A stretch of 64,000 nucleotides of DNA from Erodium maritimum (Eukaryota > Streptophyta > Magnoliopsida > Geraniales > Geraniaceae). Under the pieces are notes generated by a model that worked only from the letters and a program-made list of their open reading frames with translations, did not search any database and had not been told where the DNA came from. Numbering within the stretch: the stretch's first letter is position 1; the number at the start of each line of letters is the position of its first letter. Positions 36,180-45,678 of this stretch are shown in pieces. The stretch is taken from assembly GCA_963921825.1 (NCBI GenBank), contig OY997592.1:29367730-29431729 (forward strand). The letters run 5' to 3'. The translations under genes were made by a program, and so were the position numbers.

Positions 36180-36430
36180 ATGGTACTAACCTGAAGAACA
36201 ATGTCTCAAAGAAAAAGTTGTGTTGGATATATGTGTCGACATTTTGGGATCTCCTATGTTAGAATAAATTTTGGACAAGATATATATTAGACCTGATGCA
36301 CATTAAAAAAAAAATGCTTATGACAATCTTGTTGGAGCACTATTGAACTAGTTTAGAAAGACCAAGGATGACTTAAAGTCAGGCGAATGTAGGAGGACAA
36401 AGGTGTGCATCAACGTTTCCTGAACATCAG
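36180..36430 (+). pseudogene. CACTA (En/Spm) transposase fragment
   Basis: The + strand reads LDLMHIKK followed by NAYDNLVGALLN and, after a stop, KTKDDLKS. This matches the conserved TNP2 pattern (HI-KNVCDNL-GTLL...GKTKD). Only about 60 residues are visible and no CACTA termini were found. It is a transposase relic. Confidence 0.5.
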
Positions 36431-36800
36431 AATTTAAGGGGTATTAAAAAATACTCGGTGATTTGCTTCGCCCGGTCCGTTATCCATATATATCGTCGAA
36501 ATGTTAATTTGTTATTGTATCGTCTCGTTTTGAGCTTCAAATGTAAATATCGGCTATGTGAAGACAAGATACTGATTTGTGTGTTCTGGGTTTTCTTTGT
36601 TGCTGATGTTTTTCATTCAAGGCCTGTGAAAAGAGAGGTTCTTCATCAAAATTCAAGTTGAATTTTTTTTTATTAGGATTTCTTTGGGTCTAATATTGTT
36701 TCATTCATTTGTGTATGTCAGCGTGCGTCGTCCTCCCTTGACTGATAATGGTAGGGCTCCTGAACGCGGGAATGCTGACCCCGAAGTGGTAGGGCAGTAA
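36431..36800. other. Spacer without identified feature
   Basis: AT-rich sequence with one 67-codon open frame (36458-36661) that shows no domain. Nothing else supported. Confidence 0.4.
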
Positions 36801-36809
36801 CACATCAGT

Positions 36810-38120
36810 TGTTGGTGATACCAATGCCACCTATACACCAGGGAGAAGGTACAGCCGACCAAACCCTCCCTGGCCCCGTCAGGACTCATTCCTGGAGGCG
36901 AGGGTGCTTGGAGCCCCCCGCCGCTGTAGGTGATACCTCATTTGACGCCGCCGAGTCTTCCTCCTCCTCCGGCTCCTCCTCCCTCACTAGCAGCCGGTTT
37001 CCAGATAGTGACGGTGTCAAATCCTTCAGCACCTAGTCTTCCCGACCCTCCTCCTCTCCAGTTTCACTATGGCCCCACCACTCCGGCCCTTCCCTCCTCA
37101 CTGGTGTTCGTGGGGTCTCTTTAGATCGTCCACCTCTGTCCGACCCCCCTAAGTAAGTCCAGTTTGTTCCCGGGGTAGCCTTCCTATGCTTCGCCTTCTC
37201 TATTGCCGACCTCGGGTCCCCTGGTGCCCTCAGGGATACACCCCTAGATCCTCCAACCACCGGACAGACCGGGAATAGGTGACCCGCGCAGCAGCAACCA
37301 AAGCAGTGTTCAGGTAAATGTTCGTATGAAATAAGCAAACGTGTCCTTACCTGAGAGACGGATAGGCGAAACCAAAGTTGACTCTACAGGGGGATCCTGA
37401 TATCCGCTCTGATTCGGACCTTCATAAAATCCCCCCAGCACAATCCATCCTTGTCCACATCCACGCCTTGACAGACGCCCAGTGCATTGCCAACTCTAAA
37501 TCCCACATCCCTCGTCCATGCCCCAACTGGTAGATTGGACACTCGCGCCCAGACCGAGAAATGATGGAATTGCAGATCACTAATCTACATATGAGCCCTC
37601 AAATCCGTAAATAGGACCAGAGAATCCCAAAAAGACCAGGGTTCCCCCAGCAGAACCATTTCCCTTTCCTTAGCCGATCTGAAGAAAAAAGCGACCAGAC
37701 CACCTTCAAATGGTTTAGCCTCAACCTTCATACCCCAGACGTCCTCCATCCTTGCCACTACGGATTTCCAGAAAATTTTCCTGGTAGTCAGGACCTTGGC
37801 TGCCAGCGCGTACTTGTACGAACTTCCCCTGCCAGTAATCTCCTGAACCGGTACCACGACCTCCCTGATACGCATAGCCCCCACCTGACGGTCTAATACC
37901 AACTGTTCCCCCCTATCGGGTCCAGTACCCAGCGATGGACCCCCCCTGAGAACCGGGTTCGCATGACCCGGCTGACCAACTTGCCGAGACGGATCAAATC
38001 CAATTGCCTGACCCGACCCAACCCTCGGGTCCGCCCCGACCCTAAGGTCCGGTCCAACACCCGTACCCCGGCCCGCTCTATACCGGGCAGCCCAAGCCGC
38101 CACATCCCCCTCGCATCCAC
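36810..38120 (-). pseudogene. Second LINE, ORF1 part only
   Basis: Right to left: DUF4283-type region (38103-37585) with KVLTTRKIFWKSVVARMEDVW, FRSAKEREMVLLGEPWSFWD; then a knuckle (37338-37033) in LISYEHLPEHCFGCCCAGHLFPVCP with spacing C-x2-C-x4-H-x4-C; then a basic linker. No endonuclease or RT follows. L1 copies are normally truncated at the 5' end, so a copy that keeps ORF1 and lacks ORF2 has probably been cut later. It could also be one of the many DUF4283 gene-like remnants in plant genomes. Its proximity to the NAA38 promoter (about 150 bp) is notable. Confidence 0.78.
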
Positions 38121-38184
38121 GGGTTGATGGTATAAGACTCGTGAATGTTTAACTTGAATTTTAATTTATTTTTATGTCTGGTTT

Positions 38185-38330
38185 GTCACAAATTTGGGCT
38201 TGGCCCAATCCATTTATCCTTGCGTGTGACAAGTTCAACAAGGCTTGGCCCAGCCCAATCCGTTTATAATCATTCCCTTTCGCCCCTTGCGCGAAACACA
38301 AAACTCCCATCCCCTCGTTTTTCTGCGCGA
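38185..38330 (+). promoter_or_regulatory. NAA38 core promoter with site-II elements
   Basis: Two direct copies of ggcttggccca (about 38197-38207 and 38242-38252), followed by a weak TATA-like tttataat near 38263. GGCCCA site-II motifs are bound by TCP factors in promoters of plant housekeeping and translation genes. A C-rich first exon begins nearby. Confidence 0.55.
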
Positions 38331-39376
38331 TAGTCTTCGAACAACACTCCCTTCGCCGGCAGCAAACAAGTATTCTTCATCACGTTTCACGGCACCTCAA
38401 TTACTCAAGGTAAGATCTTAATTCTCATCACTATTTTTGTTGATTTTTCTTGAATTGAAATTCAGACCTAAAATTTACAAACCTAAATTAGTTGGACTGT
38501 AACAAGAGAAGATTAAGGGTTTGTTTGGAGTAGCTGGTTTAGGAGGAGGAGTGCTGTAGTTAGGGGCTGGTTTTTTGGTGATTCAGAGTTGAAGTTGTTA
38601 TTTTGTTGTGTTTGTTGCTGATTGAATTTGTTTTGTCATTGCGTGTGGATGCTGAATTTTAGGGCTCATGATTTGTAAGGGTTTGCAAAATATTACATTG
38701 TGGTATTTATAAATTTTTTGCTTTGTTGATTAAAAAAGGTAGTCAAATTAAGACCATGGAGGTAAAGAGGGGTAAATTAAGGTTCTGAGAATATGAATTA
38801 GTGTGAGGCCATAAACATTATAATTTCATTTATGGCTACCCCTAAAGAAATTCCTGGTTCCGCCCCTGGGAGATGCCGTATTGGATAGCAATCATGGGGA
38901 ATGTGGTGGGAGTTGAGATAAATGTTTAAGGTACATTTTCCAAAAAATTGAGTAAGTGAGTTGAACGGTGAAGTGTAATTCTGTGGCTGTCTCTTTTGGG
39001 CCTTTCGGTTTCTTAACCACTATTTTGATGATCGTCGAAACACCGTGCTGTGATTTGCATGTGTAATACCAGCACATGTAGTTGATGTTGTATCATGAGT
39101 ATTCGTGTTTCCATAAATGGATGGTCACATGCACGAAATCCCTAGAAGGAAAACGGTCCAAATGTGCATAATTTTTTAGGATTCAGCTTGGGAAGCTTAA
39201 CCTTAAGTTTCTTATTAATGGAATGATGGTTTGAGGATTGGTGATTAAGTTCTTGTGTCACTGTACTAGTAATCTTTGTTACTTCTCCAAACCATTAAGG
39301 TTGTTAATTACTCTTCTTTGGTGCATTTTGCCTATTTTGCTTTTCAATTACCAGTGGTTGAGTCGGTACGCCGAGC
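38331..39376 (+). other. NAA38 5'UTR with intron 38411-39354
   Basis: The first non-coding exon ends ctcaag at 38410 before gtaaga; the intron ends ttaccag at 39354; the second exon starts 22 bases before the ATG. Text near 38830-38870 (ggttccgcccctggg) resembles the edge of a degenerate transposon in the intron. Confidence 0.65.
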
Positions 39377-39715
39377 ATGGACAAAGAGGCAGAACAATCT
39401 TTGATAGAGATGGGAAGCTCTGACGGATCGAGGCCAGACACCTCAGATCGTGTAAGTAAGGTGAGGCAGCTGCTGTTTCGCCGAATGTTAGTGGGAATTA
39501 AAGATGGGCGGTTTTTCTTAGGCTCCTTCCATTGCATTGACAAGCAAGGAAACATCATCCTTCAAGATGCAGTTGAGTATCGAGATTCACGCCGAACACC
39601 TAATTCTCCCAAAGAACAGAGGTGCCTTGGTCTTATTCTTATCCCTTCATCTTGTCGCACTTCCTGTCATGTGGATTGCTCCATTGATGAACAACTGTCT
39701 CTACTATCAGTTTAG
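39377..39715 (+). CDS. NAA38: N-alpha-acetyltransferase 38, NatC auxiliary subunit (LSM-domain)
   Basis: A single-exon ORF of 112 codons, starting MDKEAEQSLIEMGSS. Residues about 26-105 form an Sm/LSM fold: Sm1 motif RMLVGIKDGRFFLGSFHCID with GNIILQDAVEY, and Sm2-like LGLILIPSSC. The insertion RDSRRTPNSPKEQR between them and the short length fit NAA38/LSMD1 rather than a canonical LSM1-8 protein. In NatC (NAA30-NAA35-NAA38) it helps N-terminal acetylation of Met-hydrophobic proteins in the cytosol. The acidic N-terminus before the fold is normal. The ORF is intact; promoter, 5'UTR intron and lack of damage suggest an active gene. An alternative is a related LSM-like protein of unknown complex. 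Confidence 0.82.
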   Translation: MDKEAEQSLIEMGSSDGSRPDTSDRVSKVRQLLFRRMLVGIKDGRFFLGSFHCIDKQGNIILQDAVEYRDSRRTPNSPKEQRCLGLILIPSSCRTSCHVDCSIDEQLSLLSV

Positions 39716-40188
39716 AGCAACCACAGTCAAGACTTGTTTTTTTTTCATTTAAGATAGAGGAAAATGTGTTAACTCAGCTGAAATGACCTTAAGAGTGAGA
39801 CAGCTTGCTGATGAGGTAGAAGATGAAACTGAAGTTACCTTGTTATGAATCAGGATACTATTTTGTATCATACGAGATTGTTTCTGTACCATACTGTCAT
39901 TAACGTCTTTAATTCATAACAAACTGACATTATTTGCTAATCAGTTGGGTTATTATGACTTGTACATACCATGTGTTGATTTTCGTTTCTTACATTGCTT
40001 CCTTGCTTCATTATTGATTAAACTTTCAGTAGATGCTCATATATGTAAGGGGGCTTTGTTTTTCTATCGATTAAACAATTGGAGAAAATAAGGTATGTGA
40101 AAGGGAAGCATAGTTTTTAGAACAAATTTAGTGGAATAATAGAACATATGGTGTTTAGGCCTTCTACAGCACATACAGTGGGTAATCG
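39716..40188 (+). other. NAA38 3'UTR and flank
   Basis: T-rich non-coding sequence following the stop, likely 3'UTR for the first 150-300 bases. No other feature seen. Confidence 0.5.
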
Positions 40189-40196
40189 GCATTGAC

Positions 40197-41588
40197 TAGG
40201 GATGGCAAATGGGCGGGTATGGGCGAATACACTAATACCCATTTCTACCCATTTGTCATTCCTAACTCCCCATATCCACCCAAAACCCATTACTTACCCA
40301 TCTTTGCTTTACCCATTTCTACCCAATACCCATATGGGTACCCACGAATACCCATTTCGCCCATATTAATATATAGCTTACAAAAATCATACCCAAACTT
40401 GTCTTTTCATATTCATTTTTGATAATTGCAAAAGCGTACCCTAAAATTTTCTTTTACTCATCTTGTTTGATGATTGTAAAAACATACCCTAAAATTATCT
40501 TTTAGTCATCTTGTTTGACAATTGCAAAAACTTACTCTAAACTTGTGTTTTAGCCATCTTGTTTGATAATTGCAAAAACATACCATAAACTTGCATTTTT
40601 AGTCATCTTGTTTGACAATTGCAAAAAACTACCCTAAACTTGTGTTTTAGTCATCTTGTTTGGTAATTGCAAAAACATACCCTAAACTTGTCTTTTAGCC
40701 ATCGTGTTTGATAATTGCAAAAACATACACTAAAGTTATCTTTCAGTCATCTTTTTTAATAATTGCAAAAACATACCCTAAACTTGTGTTTTAGTCATCT
40801 TCTTTGATAATTGCGAAAACATACCCTAAACTTGTCTTTTAGCCATCTAACATACCATAAACTTGTGCTTTAGTCATTTTCTTTGATAATACAATTATGT
40901 TGGTTCGTTAGGACATGAAAGCTTCGATTAAGGTTGTGATCATCAACACACACTTCGTGAAAACCGATGCACGGAGCTTTAGGTCCGTGTATTTAAATTT
41001 GAAAACCGATCATCAACATGTGTATATATATATACGTATATATATAGGTGTAGGGGTATATATATATACACGTGTATATACATGTGTATAAGTGTATATA
41101 CGTGTATATGATGTGTATATATATACATATACATATATAGATATATAACGGTTATATATGTATATATATATACATATATTATACACGTTTATATATATAA
41201 TGGTGGAAAGAGAGGTGGGGGTGGGACCACGTGTTGGTAAGTATATATAAGGGTGGAAAGAGAAGTGAGGTGGGCCCGTGTATATATTTATTATTTCAAG
41301 AGAGATGGGGTGGGACCACTTGTGGGTGAGTGAATATGTGTGATGGTGAAATAGAGGCGAGGGTGGGACTGAGCGTGTGGGTGAGGAAGTGGGAGCGGTG
41401 AAGAAGGGACACGGTAGTTCGGGTACTATGGGTACCCGAACCCAAACCCAAACCCACCCGAATCCTATCAGCTAAAACCCAAAAATAATCCATACCCGAT
41501 CCAAACCCGAAAATACCCAAACCCAAATTTAACCCTAATAAACAAAAAAATGGGTACCCATTGGGTATGGGTTTTTTAGCCATCCCTA
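40197..41588. mobile_element. Non-autonomous hAT-like element
   Basis: 1,392 bp with terminal inverted repeats tagggatggc / gccatcccta and a perfect 8-bp target duplication gcattgac (40189-40196 and 41589-41596). 8-bp duplications and TAGGGATGGC-type ends are typical of hAT elements. No transposase is encoded. Subterminal regions on both ends are rich in gggta/taccc steps (acccatttctaccc), the interior holds a minisatellite, and 41020-41200 is almost pure TA/TG/CA alternation. Confidence 0.88.
40390..40890 (+). repeat. ~48-60 bp minisatellite inside the hAT-like element
   Basis: About nine imperfect units with the core aattgcaaaaacataccctaaacttg followed by ttttagtcatcttgtttgat. It is confined to the element, so it was either amplified in its ancestor or after insertion. 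Confidence 0.85.
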
Positions 41589-41596
41589 GCATTGAC

Positions 41597-41810
41597 CTTT
41601 CTTTGGTGTCAGTAGATTTGGACGTTGATGGGTTGTCAAAATTGATCTTGAGTGGGTGGGTTGTCGCCAATGGGTCGTCAAAATTGATCTTGAATGGGTG
41701 GGTTGTCGCCGATCGGTCGTCAAAATTGATCTTGAGTGGGTGGGTCATCAAAAGCGTTGATCAAGTTCAAGGAATTGTCGTGATGCCGTGCGGCTCAAGT
41801 TTCATTTCTG
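41597..41810 (+). repeat. 42-bp tandem repeat, three copies
   Basis: At about 41637-41755 the unit tcaaaattgatcttgagtgg..gtgggttgtcgcc recurs three times with few changes. It lies between the hAT-like element and LTR element F, with no gene assigned. Confidence 0.75.
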
Positions 41811-42628
41811 TTTGAATAATACCAAACACACCATTTGGTTTAGTTAGTAGGTAAGAGACATGGCGGTAAGGCCACTTGTTCTATTCTGATTGGGCGGACG
41901 TTTATAGAAGAGTCTAGTCAGCTCTTCTGCGCGAGGTGACACAGTTATAACTAGCGCGAGAGTTGCAAGGATGAGGAAGAACAAGAGGAGCTATAAAAGG
42001 GACAGAGGGTAGCTAGGGCTGAGTTTATCTTGAATCCAACAGTAATCTTCTCTTCTAGCTTAAACTATATCTGCAATTCCTTTGAAATTCAATAAACAAT
42101 CCCCTCTTAGACCTCCATTTCCATTTCTTAAGATTCACTGTCTTAACAGTGGTATCAGAGCTCCATTTCAGCGACTGTAGCGATGTCAAGAGTTGAGGAT
42201 GTACCGGCACCACCGACCTTAGACGATCTTCGCACAGAGACGGCGAACCTGAAGCACTTCTTGGAGCTCCTTCTTCTTGAGCAAGCTCAGGCACCACCAG
42301 CGCCTCCGATCCAGTTCCACCTTCTTCGTCGCAGCAACATATGGATCTTGGTTCTTACACTGGGGATCGAGGTAAATTTGTAGTTGTGCCTACATCGCTT
42401 GTTCACCGAACGTTTGGACCTGGAACGAGCCCTAAGGTACTGAACCCATAGCCATACTCACTGATCTACTTCTCAAACCTTGCTTCGTAGACCAGTGCAC
42501 CATTCTTAACTCATGCGAGTAGCTACGCATTGGAGCCTTCACCGCCAGCCCCACTACCACAGATCAACTCTCATTTGGCTTCTACATCAACCAACCCGTA
42601 CAACCAGCGCCAAATTATCCACCAGCAC
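41811..42628 (+). mobile_element. LTR retrotransposon F: 5' LTR, primer site, gag start
   Basis: The LTR probably runs from about 41811 (tgtttgaata, start uncertain) to 42148 (cttaaca). It holds a TATA box (tataaaa, 41992) and a poly(A) signal (aataaa, 42089). The primer site tggtatcagagc is at 42150-42161, initiator Met type. A gag-like start ATG at 42183 gives MSRVEDVPAPPTLDDLRTET, a Gln/Pro-rich protein that stops after 66 codons; downstream text is frame-broken. The element is cut at 42628 by G, and no continuation appears on the other side of G. Family (gypsy or copia) cannot be fixed from this. Confidence 0.7.
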
Positions 42629-45600
42629 TGTCACGCCCCAATTTCAGCGAACCGAAACTAGGGACGCGAACGTTTAAAAAGTTACAATACTGAAACCTGT
42701 TTTCGTTAAATCACTTTAAAAGCCAGTTTAGTTCCACAAAAGAATATTATTTACATCTCAAAAATGATAGTCCCACACTTGGACAAAACGAGATACACGT
42801 CTCTAGACTCGAAACACCCAGCAACCCGCTTCAAGCTCTTCAAGCTTCAGAAGCTCACCTAGTCCAGACTATGAATGGTACCTGTAGGAAAAGCAGCTAG
42901 GGGTGAGCGTTCGCTCGCCACCACAGATAACATGCTGACTATGGCATAATTAGTAGACAAAGCCGATGACACCAACAACGACTCAAAGACACACACACGA
43001 CCAGTCTTTTCCTCAACTGACTCGACACACGGATACGTTATGTAGACCCCACACTGAGATCGACGACCTCCTCCAAGACGCGACTGACCACACAAAACCA
43101 AACAAGATCACAAAGGATCGCAAATCGGCTGCTCAGTAACCAAACTCTGTCTCTCGCCCTTTACCGATCATAGACGTGGTCAGGCGGTCGACCTGTCGCA
43201 CAACTTCTCCCGATCCCAGTCGGGAGGCTAACCCACAACCTCTCCGCTTCACCCGATCCCAGTCGGGTGGTTAGCCACACCCGCGCGTCCTTCCCCCGAT
43301 CCCAGTCGGGGAGCTAGCCCACAACCCCTCCGCTTCTCCCGATCCCAGTCGGGAGGCTAGCTACACCACACAACCTCCACCAGTAACCAGTAACCAATCA
43401 CAATCACAAACAAGTTCAACAGACAGTAACGACACCGGTGACAACTCCACAGGCACTCAAGGCCAACAAACACCGACAACCAACCACAGGTTCCACAACC
43501 CTACGGGCCCTCATGGCCACCCAAGACACCAACGATAAAGTACGGATTCACAACCCCACGGGCACTCACGGCCACCCAAAACACCGAAACGACAACACGG
43601 GCTCTCATGGCCACCCAAGACTCAGCAATAATTAACACGAGCTCTCAAGGCCACCCAACTTGACAACAAATAACACGGGCTCTCAAGGCCACCCAAACTC
43701 AACAACAAATAACACGGGCTCTCAAGGCCACCCAAACTCAACAACAAATAACACGGGCTCTCAAGGCCACCCAAACTCAACAACAAATAACGCACAACAA
43801 CCTCCGGGCATGGTCATATGCCTCTAGTAAATCAGTTAACGCTAAGTTCTCTGCTCCTACGACACTACTAAGTGTCACATGCATTTCCAGTATTCGCTAC
43901 GTTCCCGTATCATGCATTTCTAATATTCAGTAACCTAAACAACCCACGACACCCCGGTGTCACATGCAATTCTACAGTTAACTTTCCCTAGTCAGGGCCG
44001 AGATCCGGCTACTTTTCCCTACCTCGTAAACAACTCTAAAAGCGCTCCACTAAACCCGAGATAATCGCAGTCACTCGACGAGCCTCCCTTTGCCTCGGTC
44101 CGCAGCACGATCTAAAAGAACACAGATTTAACTCACTTTTAAACTAGTGCGAACAGGCCGAAATTAAATAACTCAAAGCCCAAATTAATAACGGTTCCGC
44201 CGTTAAGTTAACGGCTACGATTTGTCCAGTTTAAATTCGACAGTTGTCGTTTACACTCGAGCGGGCTAACAGTAGGGTTACGTCGGATCGGGTTCGAGCA
44301 CCCGTGCCCGAACCCAGATTTGATCTAAACCCAGTTAAAACCCCTTTTTAACTTAAAACCGTCTTTGAACTCCCTTGCTTTGTTTAATTCTGACTTCGAA
44401 TTTAAAACAAACGATTTCCTTCCGCTCGTTTCCAAACTCGATATTTTTGGTCCGAAACCCTTCTAAAACCGATTTGATTTCGTTTCCCCCCCTTTTTGAT
44501 TTAACTTAACTCAAGTTCGTTAATCGACCGACCTTCGTTTTAAAACCCAATTAATTCAACCGATTTAGTTTTATCGATAACTAATTTACGTTCGAAAAGC
44601 GAAATCGAACTTTTAACCTAAAACTGATTTTTCAAAGTAACGCTCAAATTAAACCCATTTTTTCTTCATCGTTAACCAGATCTGAAATTCGTTCGAAACA
44701 TAACAATAATAACATAAATTTGTTCATCTTTACAATTTTCATATTTACACCATTACACTAGTCCTTTAAACGAAACCGGATTCACGTTTTTTTTGTGTTC
44801 TGTTCCTTTCCATTTCGGGAGCTCCGTTCCATCCCGACCGGATCTGAACGAACTCGGGAACGGGAAAGCAAAAGACGAAGAACGGGATCGGGTTAGGTGC
44901 GACCGACCACCGGCGCCGGTCGGTCGAGGTTCCACGGCCAAGAACTAACCGTGAGGAACGGTGGCGGCGATGGAGAGCGGCGGTGGACGGCGGTGTACGG
45001 CGAGATTCGCCTCGGGTCCGGACGGCTCGGTCCCGTTCCGGATCTGACGAGCTCGCCGGCGACGGCGGGAGCTCGGTTCGCGTTAGGGCTCGGGACGGGG
45101 AGGTCGGAGACGGTGGTGGCGTGGGGAGCTCGGGACGAAACCGGTGGTGGACGGCCGGTTTGTGAGACGGGGACAATGTTGGTCGGAGATGAAGGAGAAG
45201 AGAGAGGCAGAGAGGTCGGGGACGGTGAGGGCGTGGCTGGCCGGAGCGGTAACGGCGTCGGGATGGGGGAGAAGAAGACGGGACGAGGGTGGTGAGGACC
45301 GGGACGGTGACGGCGTGAAGAGCTCGGCCGGAAATGGTGGCGGACGGAGCTGGTTCGGCGTGGAAGACGAGAGAGAGAGAGAGAGGGTGAGGGTCGGATA
45401 GAGAGAGAGAGGGTAGAGGGAGGAGCGGCTGCGTGAAAATGAGACTGAAACCCTAGGGTTTCTGTCTTTTAAAGGGGGGTGGGTTTTGGGCCGGCCATTT
45501 GGGCCTCAGAGGGCAACCGGGCCGAGAGGCTGGTTGGGCCGGGTTGGGCCTGCGCGCCTGGCCTGGTCCAGACCTGTTTTTTTTTTTGCACTTGTTTTAA

Positions 45601-45663
45601 AAACCTACCTTTAGGTTTTCGGATTGTAATTTAATACCCTAATGAAACGAAGCGGGTTTTACA
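42629..45663 (-). repeat. Element G 3' LTR
   Basis: 3,035 bp; on the - strand tgtaaaacccgctt ... ggggcgtgaca. Contains hairpin repeats (cccgatcccagtcggg, about 43210-43350), the gagagcccgtg tandem core (about 43490-43800), and the palindrome at 42903-42918 with one changed base. GC-rich open frames at 44897-45401 have no domain. Confidence 0.93.
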
Positions 45664-45678
45664 ATCTACCCCCCTTAA
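45664..45678 (-). promoter_or_regulatory. Element G polypurine tract
   Basis: On the - strand ttaaggggggtagat abuts the 3' LTR, the usual plus-strand primer. Confidence 0.85.

Noticed and set aside
36809..37124. + strand Pro/Ser ORFs near 36.8-37.1 kb
   Set aside because: Shadow of the LINE ORF1 basic linker on the - strand.
38700..38880. Possible MITE in the NAA38 intron
   Set aside because: Only one edge-like motif (ggttccgcccctg); no inverted repeats or duplication could be paired.
41020..41200. TA-rich block considered as a replication origin or matrix attachment site
   Set aside because: Within a hAT-like element; a simple-sequence expansion explains it.
44753..45401. Long GC-rich ORFs at the inner edge of G's 3' LTR (copied at 53444-53904)
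   Set aside because: Present in both LTRs, low-complexity Gly/Arg text in several frames at once; LTR sequence, not a gene.
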